NCBI GenBank assembly: GCA_964567995.1 | Contig: CAZMOB010000002.1 | Coordinates: 124,001 to 188,000, forward strand | Direction of reading: 5' to 3' | From: JAGOTP01 sp964567995 | GTDB lineage: Bacteria; Patescibacteriota; Patescibacteriia; 2-12-FULL-60-25 | Length of the DNA stretch: 64,000 bases | Shown here: piece by piece, positions 8,320 to 16,722 of the stretch | Position numbering within the stretch: position 1 is the first letter of the stretch | Layout: each line of letters begins with the position of its first letter | The notes under the pieces: generated by a model | The model's database searches: none | What the model saw: the letters and a program-made list of their open reading frames with translations, nothing else | Told to the model about the DNA's origin: nothing | Program-made: the position numbers and the translations under genes

Positions 8320-9315
8320 CTAGATCTTTTTCGGTTGAATGGTGCGATGTTTCGTAAGTAGCGCGTGGAGCTGTGTGTGAGTTGGTAAACCAGCATGTGG
8401 CCCGACTTTCAGAATTACCTGTGAGCTGACGGCACTGCCATGACGAAGTGCTTCAGAGCATGAACCAGTTGTCTGTAAGCCATGCATGAAACCCATCGCG
8501 AAGCTGTCACCCGCTCCAGTACGTTCGACAGCCTTTCCTGGAAACGCTTTGCAGAACAAGCGATCGTCCTCGTTCAAGCACCAAGCCCCTTGTGGCCCGT
8601 CTGTGATGACGACGGTTTCAGGTCCATACCGCCGTAAGCCAGACAGCAAGAGCTTTTCGCTGTCTTCTTGAGTATTCAATAGACGTTGTGCTTCTTGTTT
8701 GTTTACAAAAAGGACGGTACAGCGCTCAAGAATGGGCAGAAGTTTTTTTAACCCACGCTGTAGTTGGAACGTACCTGGATTGAAGCCGAGTTTCGTTTCC
8801 GGATGAGCTTCAAACCAAGCCAGGAGCTCTTTTTCCATATTTTCATGGCCCTTGCCGAGCGACGTGTAGTAGATCCAGGCGGTTGATTTCAGTTCAGCTA
8901 GTCGATAGTCACGCGGTTGATGATAGACTAAAATTGTCCGTTCATCTTGGAAATCAAGGACGGTGTGGGCGTTCGTTGGATGTTTGGGATCGTGTTGAAC
9001 ATAGCGTGCATTGACGCCTTCTTCTTTCCAACGGTGAAGGATTTCATCACCAATCGCATCTTGTCCCAAGATGCTGACGATGGCCGCGTTCCAACCCAAA
9101 CGACTCGCTCCAATGGCTACATTTGATGCATTCCCAGCCGCAGGAATACGTGTGATCGATTTGAGTGGCAGTTTCTCGCCAAATTTCATGCAGAGCAGAC
9201 ATTCATCTCGCTTCAGAGCGCACGAAACGCTGGCTTCTTCGATCCGTAAAAACGTATCGAGAACCGAATCGCCAATGGTAACAATGTCATGGGTAGGAGT
9301 CCGTCGAAAGAGCAT
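8320..9315 (-). CDS. PfkB-family carbohydrate kinase
   Basis: 331 residues of the ribokinase/PfkB fold. Motifs seen: the N-terminal GDSVLDTF, the substrate loop PAAGNASNVAIGASRLG (about 58-74) and the C-terminal ATP/catalytic motif RTGAGDSFAMGF (about 264-275) with its catalytic Asp. The order kinase-aldolase suggests sugar-phosphate phosphorylation feeding the aldolase (6-phosphofructokinase or a related activity), but specificity cannot be read from the sequence. An unusual CALKRDECLLCMKFG segment (about 32-46) carries three cysteines. TACACT lies 12 nt before the ATG. Confidence 0.88.
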   Translation of the reverse strand: MLFRRTPTHDIVTIGDSVLDTFLRIEEASVSCALKRDECLLCMKFGEKLPLKSITRIPAAGNASNVAIGASRLGWNAAIVSILGQDAIGDEILHRWKEEGVNARYVQHDPKHPTNAHTVLDFQDERTILVYHQPRDYRLAELKSTAWIYYTSLGKGHENMEKELLAWFEAHPETKLGFNPGTFQLQRGLKKLLPILERCTVLFVNKQEAQRLLNTQEDSEKLLLSGLRRYGPETVVITDGPQGAWCLNEDDRLFCKAFPGKAVERTGAGDSFAMGFMHGLQTTGSCSEALRHGSAVSSQVILKVGPHAGLPTHTQLHALLTKHRTIQPKKI

Positions 9316-9361
9316 AGATCGTGGACTAGTGTAGCACGATCGTTTGAAGCAGAGGCAATGA

Positions 9362-10459
9362 TTAGCGGAACCACTTGGCCAGTCTCGGACCTTGTTGCGT
9401 CGAGTAATTCGATTTCAGCTCCGCACCATACAATCGTTCCGGTGGGGCGACCATGTGTTCGTACACCATCAAACAGATCGGCTGGCCATCGCGTAAGACG
9501 AAATCATGGCTATACGCTTCGACCTCTAAGACGCCGATCGTGCCTTTGTTTTTGTCCTCTGGTGGTTGCCAGCCCCAACCTGGATCGAAGAAGCCCGCAA
9601 AGTGTGAGCGGAATTCGCCTTTGGATGGGTCATACGGCGCCATTTCACAGGCATAGTCCGGCGGTACGATGATCCGTTCTTTCGTTGAGAGAATATAAAA
9701 TTCCTCCGGATGCAACACGAGTTCACCGTTGGTTGGTTTGAAAACGGGATCGAAAAAGGCCTCCGGATCGTGATCGAATTTGGCAGTATCGAGAATGGCG
9801 GAAATGGCGCGTTTGGCTTTCCAGCCAATGATGTCGACTGACGTTAGGTCGATCGTCATCGTGACACCTTTGCTGACGGTTGTATCAGAAGCGGGGAGCG
9901 CCTGTCCTTCTGAATCCCGCAACAAGTGATAGCGATCGTAAATCATTCGGTGTTCCAAGGTATCGAGTCGGGCATCGCCATAGAAAAAGCGCATCTGGTT
10001 GATACGGTCGCCGGGGTGAAGTTGAACGGGGAACGATTTTGGGACGACTTCGATCCAGAGCGAGCCTTGATAGCCAGCAGGAATTTCATCGAAGCGGGCG
10101 ACGCCGTCGGCGAGCAAGCGGCCGCGTAAGTTGATACGCCCTGATGAGCTCTTGTTGCTTGTGATGGCGTGAATGCCTGGAGGAAGAGCGACGCGTTCAG
10201 CAAGTTCAATCAAGTAGATCCCATCTCTTTCCAGTGGTCGGTCTGGATGGTGCTGGAAGAGCGATCCCTGTTCGACGAGTGCTTTGATGGATTCACCCGC
10301 GCGTGGCAGATACGACCCTTTCATCCGATAGATCTTGTCGGTGATCGTAAGATCAATTGAAGCCGGTTGGATATTTTCCATCGACCCTCCTTGCACATAG
10401 CCTGCCGAGAGCATTTCACGGATCAGCTGATAGGGGAGGGCGCCCTGACGCGGTTTCAT
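9362..10459 (-). CDS. dcd: dCTP deaminase, double-domain form
   Basis: 365 residues, about twice the E. coli Dcd. The sequence looks like two dCTP deaminase/dUTPase-type halves in tandem, the arrangement of the long 2'-deoxycytidine-5'-triphosphate deaminases. Visible signs are QPASIDLTI (about 31-39), SNKSSSGRINLRGRLLADG (about 101-119, the Ser-Ser-x-x-R type active-site stretch), GYQGSLWIEV, and in the second half EFYILSTKERI and a Gly-rich FFDPGWGW. The product dUTP supplies dTMP synthesis together with the ThyX at 43.5 kb. The start has no obvious ribosome binding site. Confidence 0.88.
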   Translation of the reverse strand: MKPRQGALPYQLIREMLSAGYVQGGSMENIQPASIDLTITDKIYRMKGSYLPRAGESIKALVEQGSLFQHHPDRPLERDGIYLIELAERVALPPGIHAITSNKSSSGRINLRGRLLADGVARFDEIPAGYQGSLWIEVVPKSFPVQLHPGDRINQMRFFYGDARLDTLEHRMIYDRYHLLRDSEGQALPASDTTVSKGVTMTIDLTSVDIIGWKAKRAISAILDTAKFDHDPEAFFDPVFKPTNGELVLHPEEFYILSTKERIIVPPDYACEMAPYDPSKGEFRSHFAGFFDPGWGWQPPEDKNKGTIGVLEVEAYSHDFVLRDGQPICLMVYEHMVAPPERLYGAELKSNYSTQQGPRLAKWFR

Positions 10460-10532
10460 ATGGGCGAGACCTTAGCGAGCTCGCAGCCAGCTGGGTAGGG
10501 GATAACCAGAGGGTAAGTCTGTGTTTGAAACG

Positions 10533-10564
10533 CAATACCACCGCCTCACAAGGCGATGGTATTG
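10533..10564. repeat. Imperfect hairpin between dcd and a small gene
   Basis: CAATACCA (10533-10540) pairs with TGGTATTG (10557-10564). After one C-A mismatch a CGCC/GGCG inner stem follows. No T-run is present on either strand. Confidence 0.6.
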
Positions 10565-10615
10565 GTTGATGGCTCGTGCAGAGAGGATAAGCGATCCTTC
10601 TCAGCTCTGTACGAG

Positions 10616-10643
10616 GCCGGGGTGGAGGAGTGTCCACCCCGGC
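10616..10643 (-). terminator. GC-rich hairpin at the 3' side of the small gene
   Basis: An 11-bp perfect stem (GCCGGGGTGGA at 10616-10626 with TCCACCCCGGC at 10633-10643) and 6-nt loop lies 27 bp after the stop of the gene at 10670. There is no T-run, so it may protect the mRNA end rather than stop transcription. Confidence 0.5.
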
Positions 10644-10669
10644 GGGACGCGCGCTGGAGCCGAAGCTCT

Positions 10670-10879
10670 CTAGTGCGCGCCCTTGGGGAGGCCGTGGAAG
10701 ACCTGCCGCCCGCGGTTGGGCTTGGCGTGCGCCGACCCGATGGTCTGGCTGTCGACCGGCCTGCTGCGGTGCTCGACGACCAGCACCTTCTTCATCTCCG
10801 CGCCCTCGACGCGATCGAAGGTGCGCGGGTTGGTGCGCCCATTGCAGGACACGGGACCCATGGGAACCGAACGAAACAT
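10670..10879 (-). CDS. Small basic GC-rich protein, unrecognised
   Basis: A 69-residue basic protein from the ATG at 10879; an in-frame ATG at 10948 would give 92 residues. The core reads NPRTFDRVEGAEMKKVLVVEH, then a His/Arg/Gly-rich tail. I do not recognise a family. Support for a real gene: strong G/C bias at third codon positions from about 10860 down, a consensus promoter just upstream (10960-10988) on the same strand, and a strong hairpin after the stop. The start choice is uncertain, as no ribosome binding site is clear. Composition fits the class of GC-shifted genes in this window. Confidence 0.55.
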   Translation of the reverse strand: MFRSVPMGPVSCNGRTNPRTFDRVEGAEMKKVLVVEHRSRPVDSQTIGSAHAKPNRGRQVFHGLPKGAH

Positions 10880-10959
10880 GTGATGGCTCAAGGTAGCCTC
10901 GAATGTCGGTCTTTGTTTCAGAGCCCGCCCAATGCAGGGATGATTCAAACCGACGTTAT

Positions 10960-10988
10960 AGGATAGCAGTTTTCTTCACTTTTGTCAA
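10960..10988 (-). promoter_or_regulatory. Consensus promoter for the small GC-rich gene
   Basis: Minus strand: TTGACA (10983-10988), 17 nt, TATCCT (10960-10965). The expected start near 10953 leaves a leader of about 75 nt to the ATG at 10879. Confidence 0.75.
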
Positions 10989-11059
10989 TGTTTCTGATCA
11001 TTTTTCCGCTTGATTGAGACAAGATCCGCTTGACGACTCTCCACCTGATTTGCCATGCT

Positions 11060-11230
11060 TAAGCTATCCTCTGGCCTCACCACCCAGCGCGGGACAATCC
11101 GAAAAAGTGCCTTGTGTCGAAGTAGACATAAGGAAGCCGGGTGGAACCGCCCGTGGTCGTTTGCTCTTCCCAGCACGATCAGTGGGTCCCAGCGAAGCAT
11201 TTATTCATGTATTCGCTGGGATTTTGTTTT
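11060..11230 (+). promoter_or_regulatory. T-box leader of thrS
   Basis: The T-box core GGGTGGAACCGCCC (11139-11152) matches the AGGGUGGNACCGCG consensus. It is preceded by a 9-bp hairpin (11110-11118 with 11125-11133) in the Stem III position. A terminator follows: CCCAGCGAA (11188-11196) pairs with TTCGCTGGG (11212-11220), then ATTTTGTTTT, ending 7 nt before the thrS ATG. The tRNA-contact bases TGGA are complementary to UCCA, the 3' end of the tRNA-Thr at 32934, whose discriminator is U. Uncharged tRNA-Thr should favour the antiterminator. The Stem I boundary is not resolved; a TTGACG at 11030 may be the -35 box. Confidence 0.78.
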
Positions 11231-11237
11231 CACCCCT

Positions 11238-12980
11238 ATGAACGCAGAACAGTTGGAACATCGCCGCCATTCCTTGGCGCACCTGCTCGCTGCCGCCGTG
11301 ATGGAACTTTGGCCGGACACAAAGCGCACGATCGGTCCCGCCATCGAGAACGGCTTCTATTTTGATTTTGAATTCGGCAAACCGATCTCAGATGCCGATT
11401 TGCCGATCATCGAAGCGAAAATGCGTGAATTGCTCCCAACCTGGACATCATTTGAACGGTCAGAACTCTCACCAGAAGAGGCGAAGAAGGAATATCCAGG
11501 GAACCAATACAAACATGAACTGATCGACGAGTTTTCCTCGCAAGGTCAAACGCTCACCTTCTACAAGTCGGGTGCCTATTGGGATCTGTGTCGTGGCGGC
11601 CATGCCGAAGGGATCTCGGATATCGATCCAAAATCCTTCAAACTGACCAAGCTCGCTGGTTCCTATTGGCGTGGCAATGAGAAGAACGCTCAACTGACCC
11701 GTATTTACGGCATCGCCTTTGAAACCAAGGCTGAACTCGCGGACTATGTGAAAATGTTGGAAGAAGCCGAGAAGCGCGATCACAAAAAGCTGGGCAAAGA
11801 GCTTGGTCTGTTCGTCTTCTCCGATCTTGTTGGTTCCGGCCTGCCGCTCTGGACCGTGAAAGGTACGCTCTTGCGGACCTTGCTTGATGAATTCGTGTGG
11901 AGTCTGCGCAAAGAGAAAGGCTATGGCCGTGTCACGATTCCGCACGTCACTAAAAAGGAGCTCTATATAAAGAGTGGGCACTGGGCGAAGTTTTCGGATG
12001 AACTGTTCAAAATCGTTACACGTGAAGGACACGAATTCTCGATGAAACCGATGAACTGTCCGCATCACACGCAGATCTTTGATTCTGAACCGCGCAGCTA
12101 CCGAGACATGCCGCAGCGCTATGCGGAGACCACGATGGTCTATCGTGACGAGCAATCGGGTGAATTGTCTGGTCTGTCGCGCGTTCGTTCGATCACGCAG
12201 GACGATGCCCATGTCTTTTGTCGCAAGAATCAGATCGAGCAGGAAGCCTTCGCAATCTGGGATATAATCGACCGTTTCTACTCCACATTTGGTTTTGAGT
12301 TAAAAGTCCGCCTATCGCTCCACGATCCAGCCAAGATGGAAAAGTACTTGGGAACACCCGAAACGTGGAAAGAGGCGGAAGATCAGCTCCGGTCGATGAT
12401 TACGAAGCGCGGTAAGGAGTATGTGGAGGGGATTGGTGAAGCGGCGATGTATGGTCCAAAGATTGATTTCATGGGATTGGACGCCATCGGCCGCAAACAC
12501 CAGGTCGCCACCATTCAACTAGATTTCAATCAACCAGAAGGCTTCGATCTATCGTGTGTCAACGAGCAGGGAGAGAAAGAGCGGATTGTGATGATCCATT
12601 GCGCCATCATGGGATCCATCGAACGGTTCTTGTCCGTTTTGATCGAGCACTATGCCGGCGCGTTCCCGGTTTGGTTGTCGCCGGTCCAGATTGCTATTCT
12701 GCCAGTCGCGGATCGCCACAATGACTTCGCTTTTACATTGGCCAAAGAACTTAGAGAGGCGGGTTTGCGCGTTCAGGTGGATGATTCGACGGAATCCGTT
12801 GGCAAAAAGATTCGCGGCGCTGAAAAGGGCAAGATGCCAGTCATGCTGGTAGTAGGGGATAAGGAGATGGAGTCGGGGGATCTCACGGTCCGTCGTCGTG
12901 GCCAGACGGACCAGGAGCAGATGAAAAAAGAGATGTTTGTTGAACAGATGGTGGAGTCGGTGAAGGAGCGAAAAGGCTAA
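11238..12980 (+). CDS. thrS: Threonyl-tRNA synthetase lacking the TGS domain
   Basis: 580 residues against about 640 in E. coli; the N-terminal TGS domain is absent and the protein starts at the editing domain (HSLAH metal-type motif, residues 10-14, and CRGGH). The class II catalytic core has MNCPHH (zinc ligand Cys), motif 2 YRDEQSGELSGLSRVR and motif 3 GSIERFL. The C-terminal anticodon-binding domain starts near PVWLSPVQ. The ATG at 11238 is chosen because the upstream in-frame extension from 11055 runs through the T-box and its terminator. Regulated by the T-box leader. A bidirectional terminator follows the gene. Confidence 0.95.
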   Translation: MNAEQLEHRRHSLAHLLAAAVMELWPDTKRTIGPAIENGFYFDFEFGKPISDADLPIIEAKMRELLPTWTSFERSELSPEEAKKEYPGNQYKHELIDEFSSQGQTLTFYKSGAYWDLCRGGHAEGISDIDPKSFKLTKLAGSYWRGNEKNAQLTRIYGIAFETKAELADYVKMLEEAEKRDHKKLGKELGLFVFSDLVGSGLPLWTVKGTLLRTLLDEFVWSLRKEKGYGRVTIPHVTKKELYIKSGHWAKFSDELFKIVTREGHEFSMKPMNCPHHTQIFDSEPRSYRDMPQRYAETTMVYRDEQSGELSGLSRVRSITQDDAHVFCRKNQIEQEAFAIWDIIDRFYSTFGFELKVRLSLHDPAKMEKYLGTPETWKEAEDQLRSMITKRGKEYVEGIGEAAMYGPKIDFMGLDAIGRKHQVATIQLDFNQPEGFDLSCVNEQGEKERIVMIHCAIMGSIERFLSVLIEHYAGAFPVWLSPVQIAILPVADRHNDFAFTLAKELREAGLRVQVDDSTESVGKKIRGAEKGKMPVMLVVGDKEMESGDLTVRRRGQTDQEQMKKEMFVEQMVESVKERKG

Positions 12981-12987
12981 AAGAAAC

Positions 12988-13023
12988 AAAAAAACACCTG
13001 GCACATCGGCCAGGTGTTTTTTT
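12988..13023. terminator. Bidirectional terminator
   Basis: A perfect stem of about 12 bp (AAAACACCTGGC with GCCAGGTGTTTT) with A-run and T-run flanks lies between the convergent thrS and the coiled-coil gene. Confidence 0.88.
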
Positions 13024-13025
13024 GT

Positions 13026-15047
13026 TTAGGCAGCCATGCTTTGTGAAGAGTCCTTCGTCTTTTTCTTTGCTTTGGGACTGCGCTCAAAGAGATAGAATTT
13101 GGCTTCATCGAGGGCACTTTGAGCTGCTGTGATAGATGCCTGTGTTGTTTCATAGAGAGCAGAGGCGCTGTATTTACCGTAGCGCTTCAAGTTCGAAACA
13201 AGTTCCTCAATCGCCTTCTCCGACTCAGTGATCTGTCTTTGATTTGCAGTTTCGGCAGACTCCTCTAAGAAACGGGCGAGTTGAGAGGCGTCTTGGAGGA
13301 GAGTGTTAAGCTCTCCTAATTCTTTTGAGCGTCGGCGTTCATCTTCCACTCGCTGTTGTGCTGCTTCCGCTTTCTGCTGACGTGCTTCCACTCCTTGCGC
13401 TGAATCTGAAATTACTCCTTCGGCTTCGGCAAGAGCTTTTGTAAGCTGGTAATATTCTCCTGAGTCTTTCGCAAAGGTTCCTCCTAACGTCCGTTGTTTC
13501 TTTTGAAGGGCTTGAAGGGTGGCGCGCGCCGATTCAATATCTTGTGCAGTTGTTTTCTCGGCTTTTTTCTTCAATGTGGCGATGATCCCTTCTGCTTGTT
13601 CTGGCATCCCTTTCATCTCTTCTTGTCGATATGGATCTGGGTCTTGGCTATTTTCCCAATTCAAGTTTCCGATGATAGATTCACGCCGCGTATCAGAGAA
13701 CGTGAAGGGGTTGCTAGAAAGAGCCTCATTGTTTCTTGAGACGTAGTCTGGACGTCGTCCAACGAATGCCCCTTTCGTGTCTGCGACCGCATCGAATTTT
13801 TCTTGAAGCGCATGTACTTTTCGCATGCGTTCATCCAATTCTGGATTGATGAACTGTTGTTCTATCTTCACACCAGACAGCCTTCCAAAAGCTTTCTTCA
13901 CCCCAAGCCAAGCTGCGGAAAGATACTCGCCTGCGGTATGTGGTTTATCAAGTTCACGAACCGGTCCATCGCTGGTTGCTCGGTTGATGTTGATTCGGCG
14001 CTGTTCAAGAGAGATGTTTGGATCGGTCATCTCTTTGATGACCTTTTCAGGAATCTTGCAGGTTTTACACTGTGTGATGGCTTCTTCGCGTGCTAAATCA
14101 AGTTCGCTCTTTGCTGTGTGCCAGGTACGAAGGCGATCAATATGTGAATCTGTTAGGCGATTGGAACTTTCAACCGTGTGAAGATCCCGAGCGATCTCGC
14201 GATCACTAGCTGGAAGTGCGTTGATTACATCATCTGTAATATACTCTTGTCCCTTCTGTTTCTTCAACTGATCTAATTTCGCTTTTACCTCTTTCGTTTT
14301 TTCGTTGCTTCGTAGATCTGCTTCAAGCTTTTTCACTTTTTGATACGCTTCAAACGCTCCTTTTGGATCGACTGTCTCAGCAAATACTTCTCGTAAGAGA
14401 GCGGCATCCAATTCTTGGCTGGCTTGAACGAGTTTCTTGTGAGCGATAATTTGATCCACGGAGGCTGCTTCTCCACCCGTTGGTGGCTTGCTTGGACCTT
14501 TTGCATCTAGCCCTGTCTTGAGTTTTAGATAATTCTCCATCGCTTGAGCGGAGCGTTGTTCCGCCAAGTTACGGCGATTTTCGAGTGGGAATTTCTCATT
14601 GAAAATCGTTTCATCACGCTCGTTATCGGCAACAAGCAATCCGCTGCGCAAAGCTTCGACACGCTCGTTATCTCGCCGCTGTAACTCCTGGCGTTTTTGT
14701 TGTTCCACCCGGGTTCGTTCCGCCTCTAATGCGGCAACACGTTCAGCCTCCGCACGTTGTTCTTGCGCAGCACGTTCTTCTGCTAAGCGCGCGCGCTCTG
14801 CATTTTTCGCCTCGGCTCTGCTAAGAGGATTTACCGGATTGTCTTTGAGTTTTTTTGCTTTTTCGCGTGCATTTTGAGCCTCCTCTGCCACGGCAAATGC
14901 TTCTTCAGCGAGCATGGACGGTTTAGCTTTTTCAAAAGCAGCTCTTCCTCTCGCAAGAGAAGCGCGCTCACTGCCAGCGCTTGGTTTGGCTACAGCGGGT
15001 TCGGTTTTAAGAAGACCTTCCCGACGATAAAAAAGAGCTTTGGGCAT
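13026..15047 (-). CDS. Large coiled-coil protein, unrecognised
   Basis: 673 residues from the ATG at 15047; the frame is open to 15080, but the extra residues lie upstream of a TATACT box. The sequence is dominated by Glu/Ala/Lys/Arg heptad-like stretches (for example ERARLAEERAAQEQRAEAER near 90-110 and ARQQKAEAAQQRVEDERRR near 565), so long coiled coils are predicted. One CKTC pair occurs near 320. There is no signal peptide or TM helix. The function is unknown; a structural or cytoskeletal-like role is only a guess. The protein at 61312 has a similar build. Confidence 0.75.
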   Translation of the reverse strand: MPKALFYRREGLLKTEPAVAKPSAGSERASLARGRAAFEKAKPSMLAEEAFAVAEEAQNAREKAKKLKDNPVNPLSRAEAKNAERARLAEERAAQEQRAEAERVAALEAERTRVEQQKRQELQRRDNERVEALRSGLLVADNERDETIFNEKFPLENRRNLAEQRSAQAMENYLKLKTGLDAKGPSKPPTGGEAASVDQIIAHKKLVQASQELDAALLREVFAETVDPKGAFEAYQKVKKLEADLRSNEKTKEVKAKLDQLKKQKGQEYITDDVINALPASDREIARDLHTVESSNRLTDSHIDRLRTWHTAKSELDLAREEAITQCKTCKIPEKVIKEMTDPNISLEQRRININRATSDGPVRELDKPHTAGEYLSAAWLGVKKAFGRLSGVKIEQQFINPELDERMRKVHALQEKFDAVADTKGAFVGRRPDYVSRNNEALSSNPFTFSDTRRESIIGNLNWENSQDPDPYRQEEMKGMPEQAEGIIATLKKKAEKTTAQDIESARATLQALQKKQRTLGGTFAKDSGEYYQLTKALAEAEGVISDSAQGVEARQQKAEAAQQRVEDERRRSKELGELNTLLQDASQLARFLEESAETANQRQITESEKAIEELVSNLKRYGKYSASALYETTQASITAAQSALDEAKFYLFERSPKAKKKTKDSSQSMAA

Positions 15048-15093
15048 AAAGATAGTCCAAGTATAGAACATCCTGCCCACAAAGGGAACGTGC

Positions 15094-15399
15094 TCAACGC
15101 TTCTTGTCTAGTGTCTCTAATTTTAACTGTTTGAAGAAGAAGTACACGACCGCTGCCACAATAATGAAATCGATACTCGTTGCCAAAAAATTCCCTACCA
15201 TCACCGGTCCAAGACGAAGGGCTTTTAACCCTTGTGTTGAGCCGAAGAGTAAGCCGATCAGGGGCTGGATGATGTCTTGGACAAGTGAAGCTACTACCTT
15301 GCTGACGGAACCGCCTAGGATAAAACCGATCGCTAAACCGATGACACCTTGTTCACGGATAAAGGTCACGAATTCGAAGCCGCGTTGTTTGAGATTCAT
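15094..15399 (-). CDS. mscL: Large-conductance mechanosensitive channel
   Basis: 101 residues, short against the usual 120-150. The N-terminal helix plus TM1 (EFVTFIREQGVIGLAIGFILGG) and the pore-lining stretch with SKVVASLVQDIIQPLIG match MscL. The periplasmic loop is very short, and TM2 (SIDFIIVAAVVYFFFKQL, about 75-92) is followed by a brief Lys-rich tail, so the C-terminal bundle is mostly missing. It gates under membrane tension to release solutes in hypo-osmotic shock. It lies downstream of rplT beyond a strong terminator and is probably transcribed separately. Confidence 0.9.
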   Translation of the reverse strand: MNLKQRGFEFVTFIREQGVIGLAIGFILGGSVSKVVASLVQDIIQPLIGLLFGSTQGLKALRLGPVMVGNFLATSIDFIIVAAVVYFFFKQLKLETLDKKR

Positions 15400-15442
15400 A
15401 CCGTCGAAAGGCTACAGTATTTTACGAAAAATATCGAGGAAC

Positions 15443-15477
15443 AAAGAAGACCTCCGCGTGAAGCGGAGGTCTTCTTT
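15443..15477. terminator. Terminator after rplT
   Basis: A 15-bp perfect stem (AAAGAAGACCTCCGC with its complement, loop GTGAA) lies 12 bp after the rplT stop and separates it from mscL. Confidence 0.88.
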
Positions 15478-15488
15478 AATTTCAAGTC

Positions 15489-15827
15489 TTAGCCCTTGAG
15501 AATCTTTTCGAACACGTTTGGATGCTTCGCGGCGAGCTGGGACAGGACTTTGCGGTCGAGGCCGATCTTGCGCTTCGTGAGCGAACCCATGAAGGCGGAG
15601 TAGCTCAAGCCGAGAGCTTTGGTCGCGGCGGAGATGCGAACTTGCATCAAGCCACGATTGTCGCGCTTCTTGAGCTTGCGGTCGCGGTAGGCGTTCCAGC
15701 CAGCTTTGATGGCAGCGATCTTGGCGAGGGTAATGCGGTTCTTGCGACCCCACATCATGCCCTTGGTTCGGGCCAAAATATTCTTGCGGCGTTTGATGCG
15801 GTGGGTTCCGCGCTTGACACGTGGCAT
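15489..15827 (-). CDS. rplT: 50S ribosomal protein L20
   Basis: 112 residues, normal length. The highly basic N-terminal extension (MPRVKRGTHRIKRRKNILART) and the globular C-terminal part (LGLSYSAFMGSL, KIGLDRKVLSQLA) are typical of L20, which binds 23S rRNA early in 50S assembly. Last gene of the infC-rpmI-rplT cluster. In other bacteria L20 represses its own operon; no such site was recognised here. Confidence 0.97.
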   Translation of the reverse strand: MPRVKRGTHRIKRRKNILARTKGMMWGRKNRITLAKIAAIKAGWNAYRDRKLKKRDNRGLMQVRISAATKALGLSYSAFMGSLTKRKIGLDRKVLSQLAAKHPNVFEKILKG

Positions 15828-15856
15828 ATAAATTCAGGGAGAGAAGAGGGAGAGGA

Positions 15857-16042
15857 TTAGATCAGAGCCTTGATGTTACGCGCGTAGGTTGGGGTGACTT
15901 CGAGGTCGCGACGCTTGCTGACAGTCGTCCGTGAGCTTTCGCGGCTATTAAAGTGGCCTTGGCCATTCTTGCGCTTGATAACCTTTCCGTTCTTCGTAAC
16001 GCGCACACGCTTCGTGACGGACTTGTGAGTCTTGAGTTTCAT
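15857..16042 (-). CDS. rpmI: 50S ribosomal protein L35
   Basis: 61 residues, Lys/Arg rich. MKLKTHKSVTKRVRVTKNGK and the closing ARNIKALI are characteristic of L35. It sits between infC and rplT (29 bp before rplT), the usual bacterial order. Confidence 0.95.
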   Translation of the reverse strand: MKLKTHKSVTKRVRVTKNGKVIKRKNGQGHFNSRESSRTTVSKRRDLEVTPTYARNIKALI

Positions 16043-16088
16043 AGGAGGGGAATAAGTAGAGCTGAGAGGTTTACCGAGCTGAGCTTGG

Positions 16089-16649
16089 CTAGGATTTGCG
16101 AGCGATGGTGGTCGAGACGTTTCCGCCGTTGCGAGCGACCGGTTGCTCGACGACGATCGGATAGGTTTTGGTCAACGCGGTGATGAAGTCTTGGATGCGG
16201 CTACTCGCGATATCTCCGTGTTCTTTCTCGCGACCGCGTAAGTTGATCTCAATTTTGAGCTTTTGTCCATCGCTGAGGAAGTCTTCGGCTTGTTTGCGGC
16301 GGATCTCGATGTCATGTTCGCCCATTTTGACCGACAGGCGAATGCCTTTGACCTCGACCTTCTTGGCATGAGCTTTCTGTTGACGGATCTCCTTTTCCTT
16401 CTGATATTTGAACTGTCCGAAGTTCAGGAAGCGACAGACCGGCGGCTGCGCTTTGGGGGAAACTTCCACCAGATCGAATCCGCGTTCCACTGCGAGAGCC
16501 ATGGCCGCAGGAGTCGGCATGGCGCCGAGCGAGACGCCTTCTTCATCGATGATGAAGACCTCGGGCGCGAGAATCGCTTCGTTCGCTTTGAACAAAACGA
16601 GCTCTTCCTTTTTTTGATACCCGCCGCGACGGCGGTGATGGATGCGCAT
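16089..16649 (-). CDS. infC: Translation initiation factor IF-3
   Basis: 186 residues, normal length. The N domain (ANEAILAPEVFIIDEEGVSLG, then AVERGFDLVEVSPKAQPPVCR) and the C domain (EVKGIRLSVKMGEHDIEIR, then KLKIEINLRGREKEHGD) are plain. IF-3 binds the 30S subunit and checks start-codon pairing; this is relevant in a genome where many mRNAs look leaderless. The start at 16649 is an ATG; no AUU start is evident. It heads infC-rpmI-rplT and follows tmRNA by 73 bp. Confidence 0.96.
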   Translation of the reverse strand: MRIHHRRRGGYQKKEELVLFKANEAILAPEVFIIDEEGVSLGAMPTPAAMALAVERGFDLVEVSPKAQPPVCRFLNFGQFKYQKEKEIRQQKAHAKKVEVKGIRLSVKMGEHDIEIRRKQAEDFLSDGQKLKIEINLRGREKEHGDIASSRIQDFITALTKTYPIVVEQPVARNGGNVSTTIARKS

Positions 16650-16722
16650 TGGAGAAGGGAAAAGATAAAGTGGATTACCACAGCGTGAGCGTCCGAGCTT
16701 ACCGGTCTCAGTCGATCACGAA

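Noticed and set aside
10460..10669. Possible structured RNA (RNase P, 6S or SRP RNA) in the gap beside dcd
   Set aside because: Hairpins are present, but none of the conserved cores of these RNAs could be found on either strand.
11055..11237. 61-residue N-terminal extension of ThrRS
   Set aside because: This stretch holds the T-box and terminator; it has no TGS similarity.
11469..12212. 247-residue minus-strand frame in thrS
   Set aside because: Shadow of a conserved gene; no domain.
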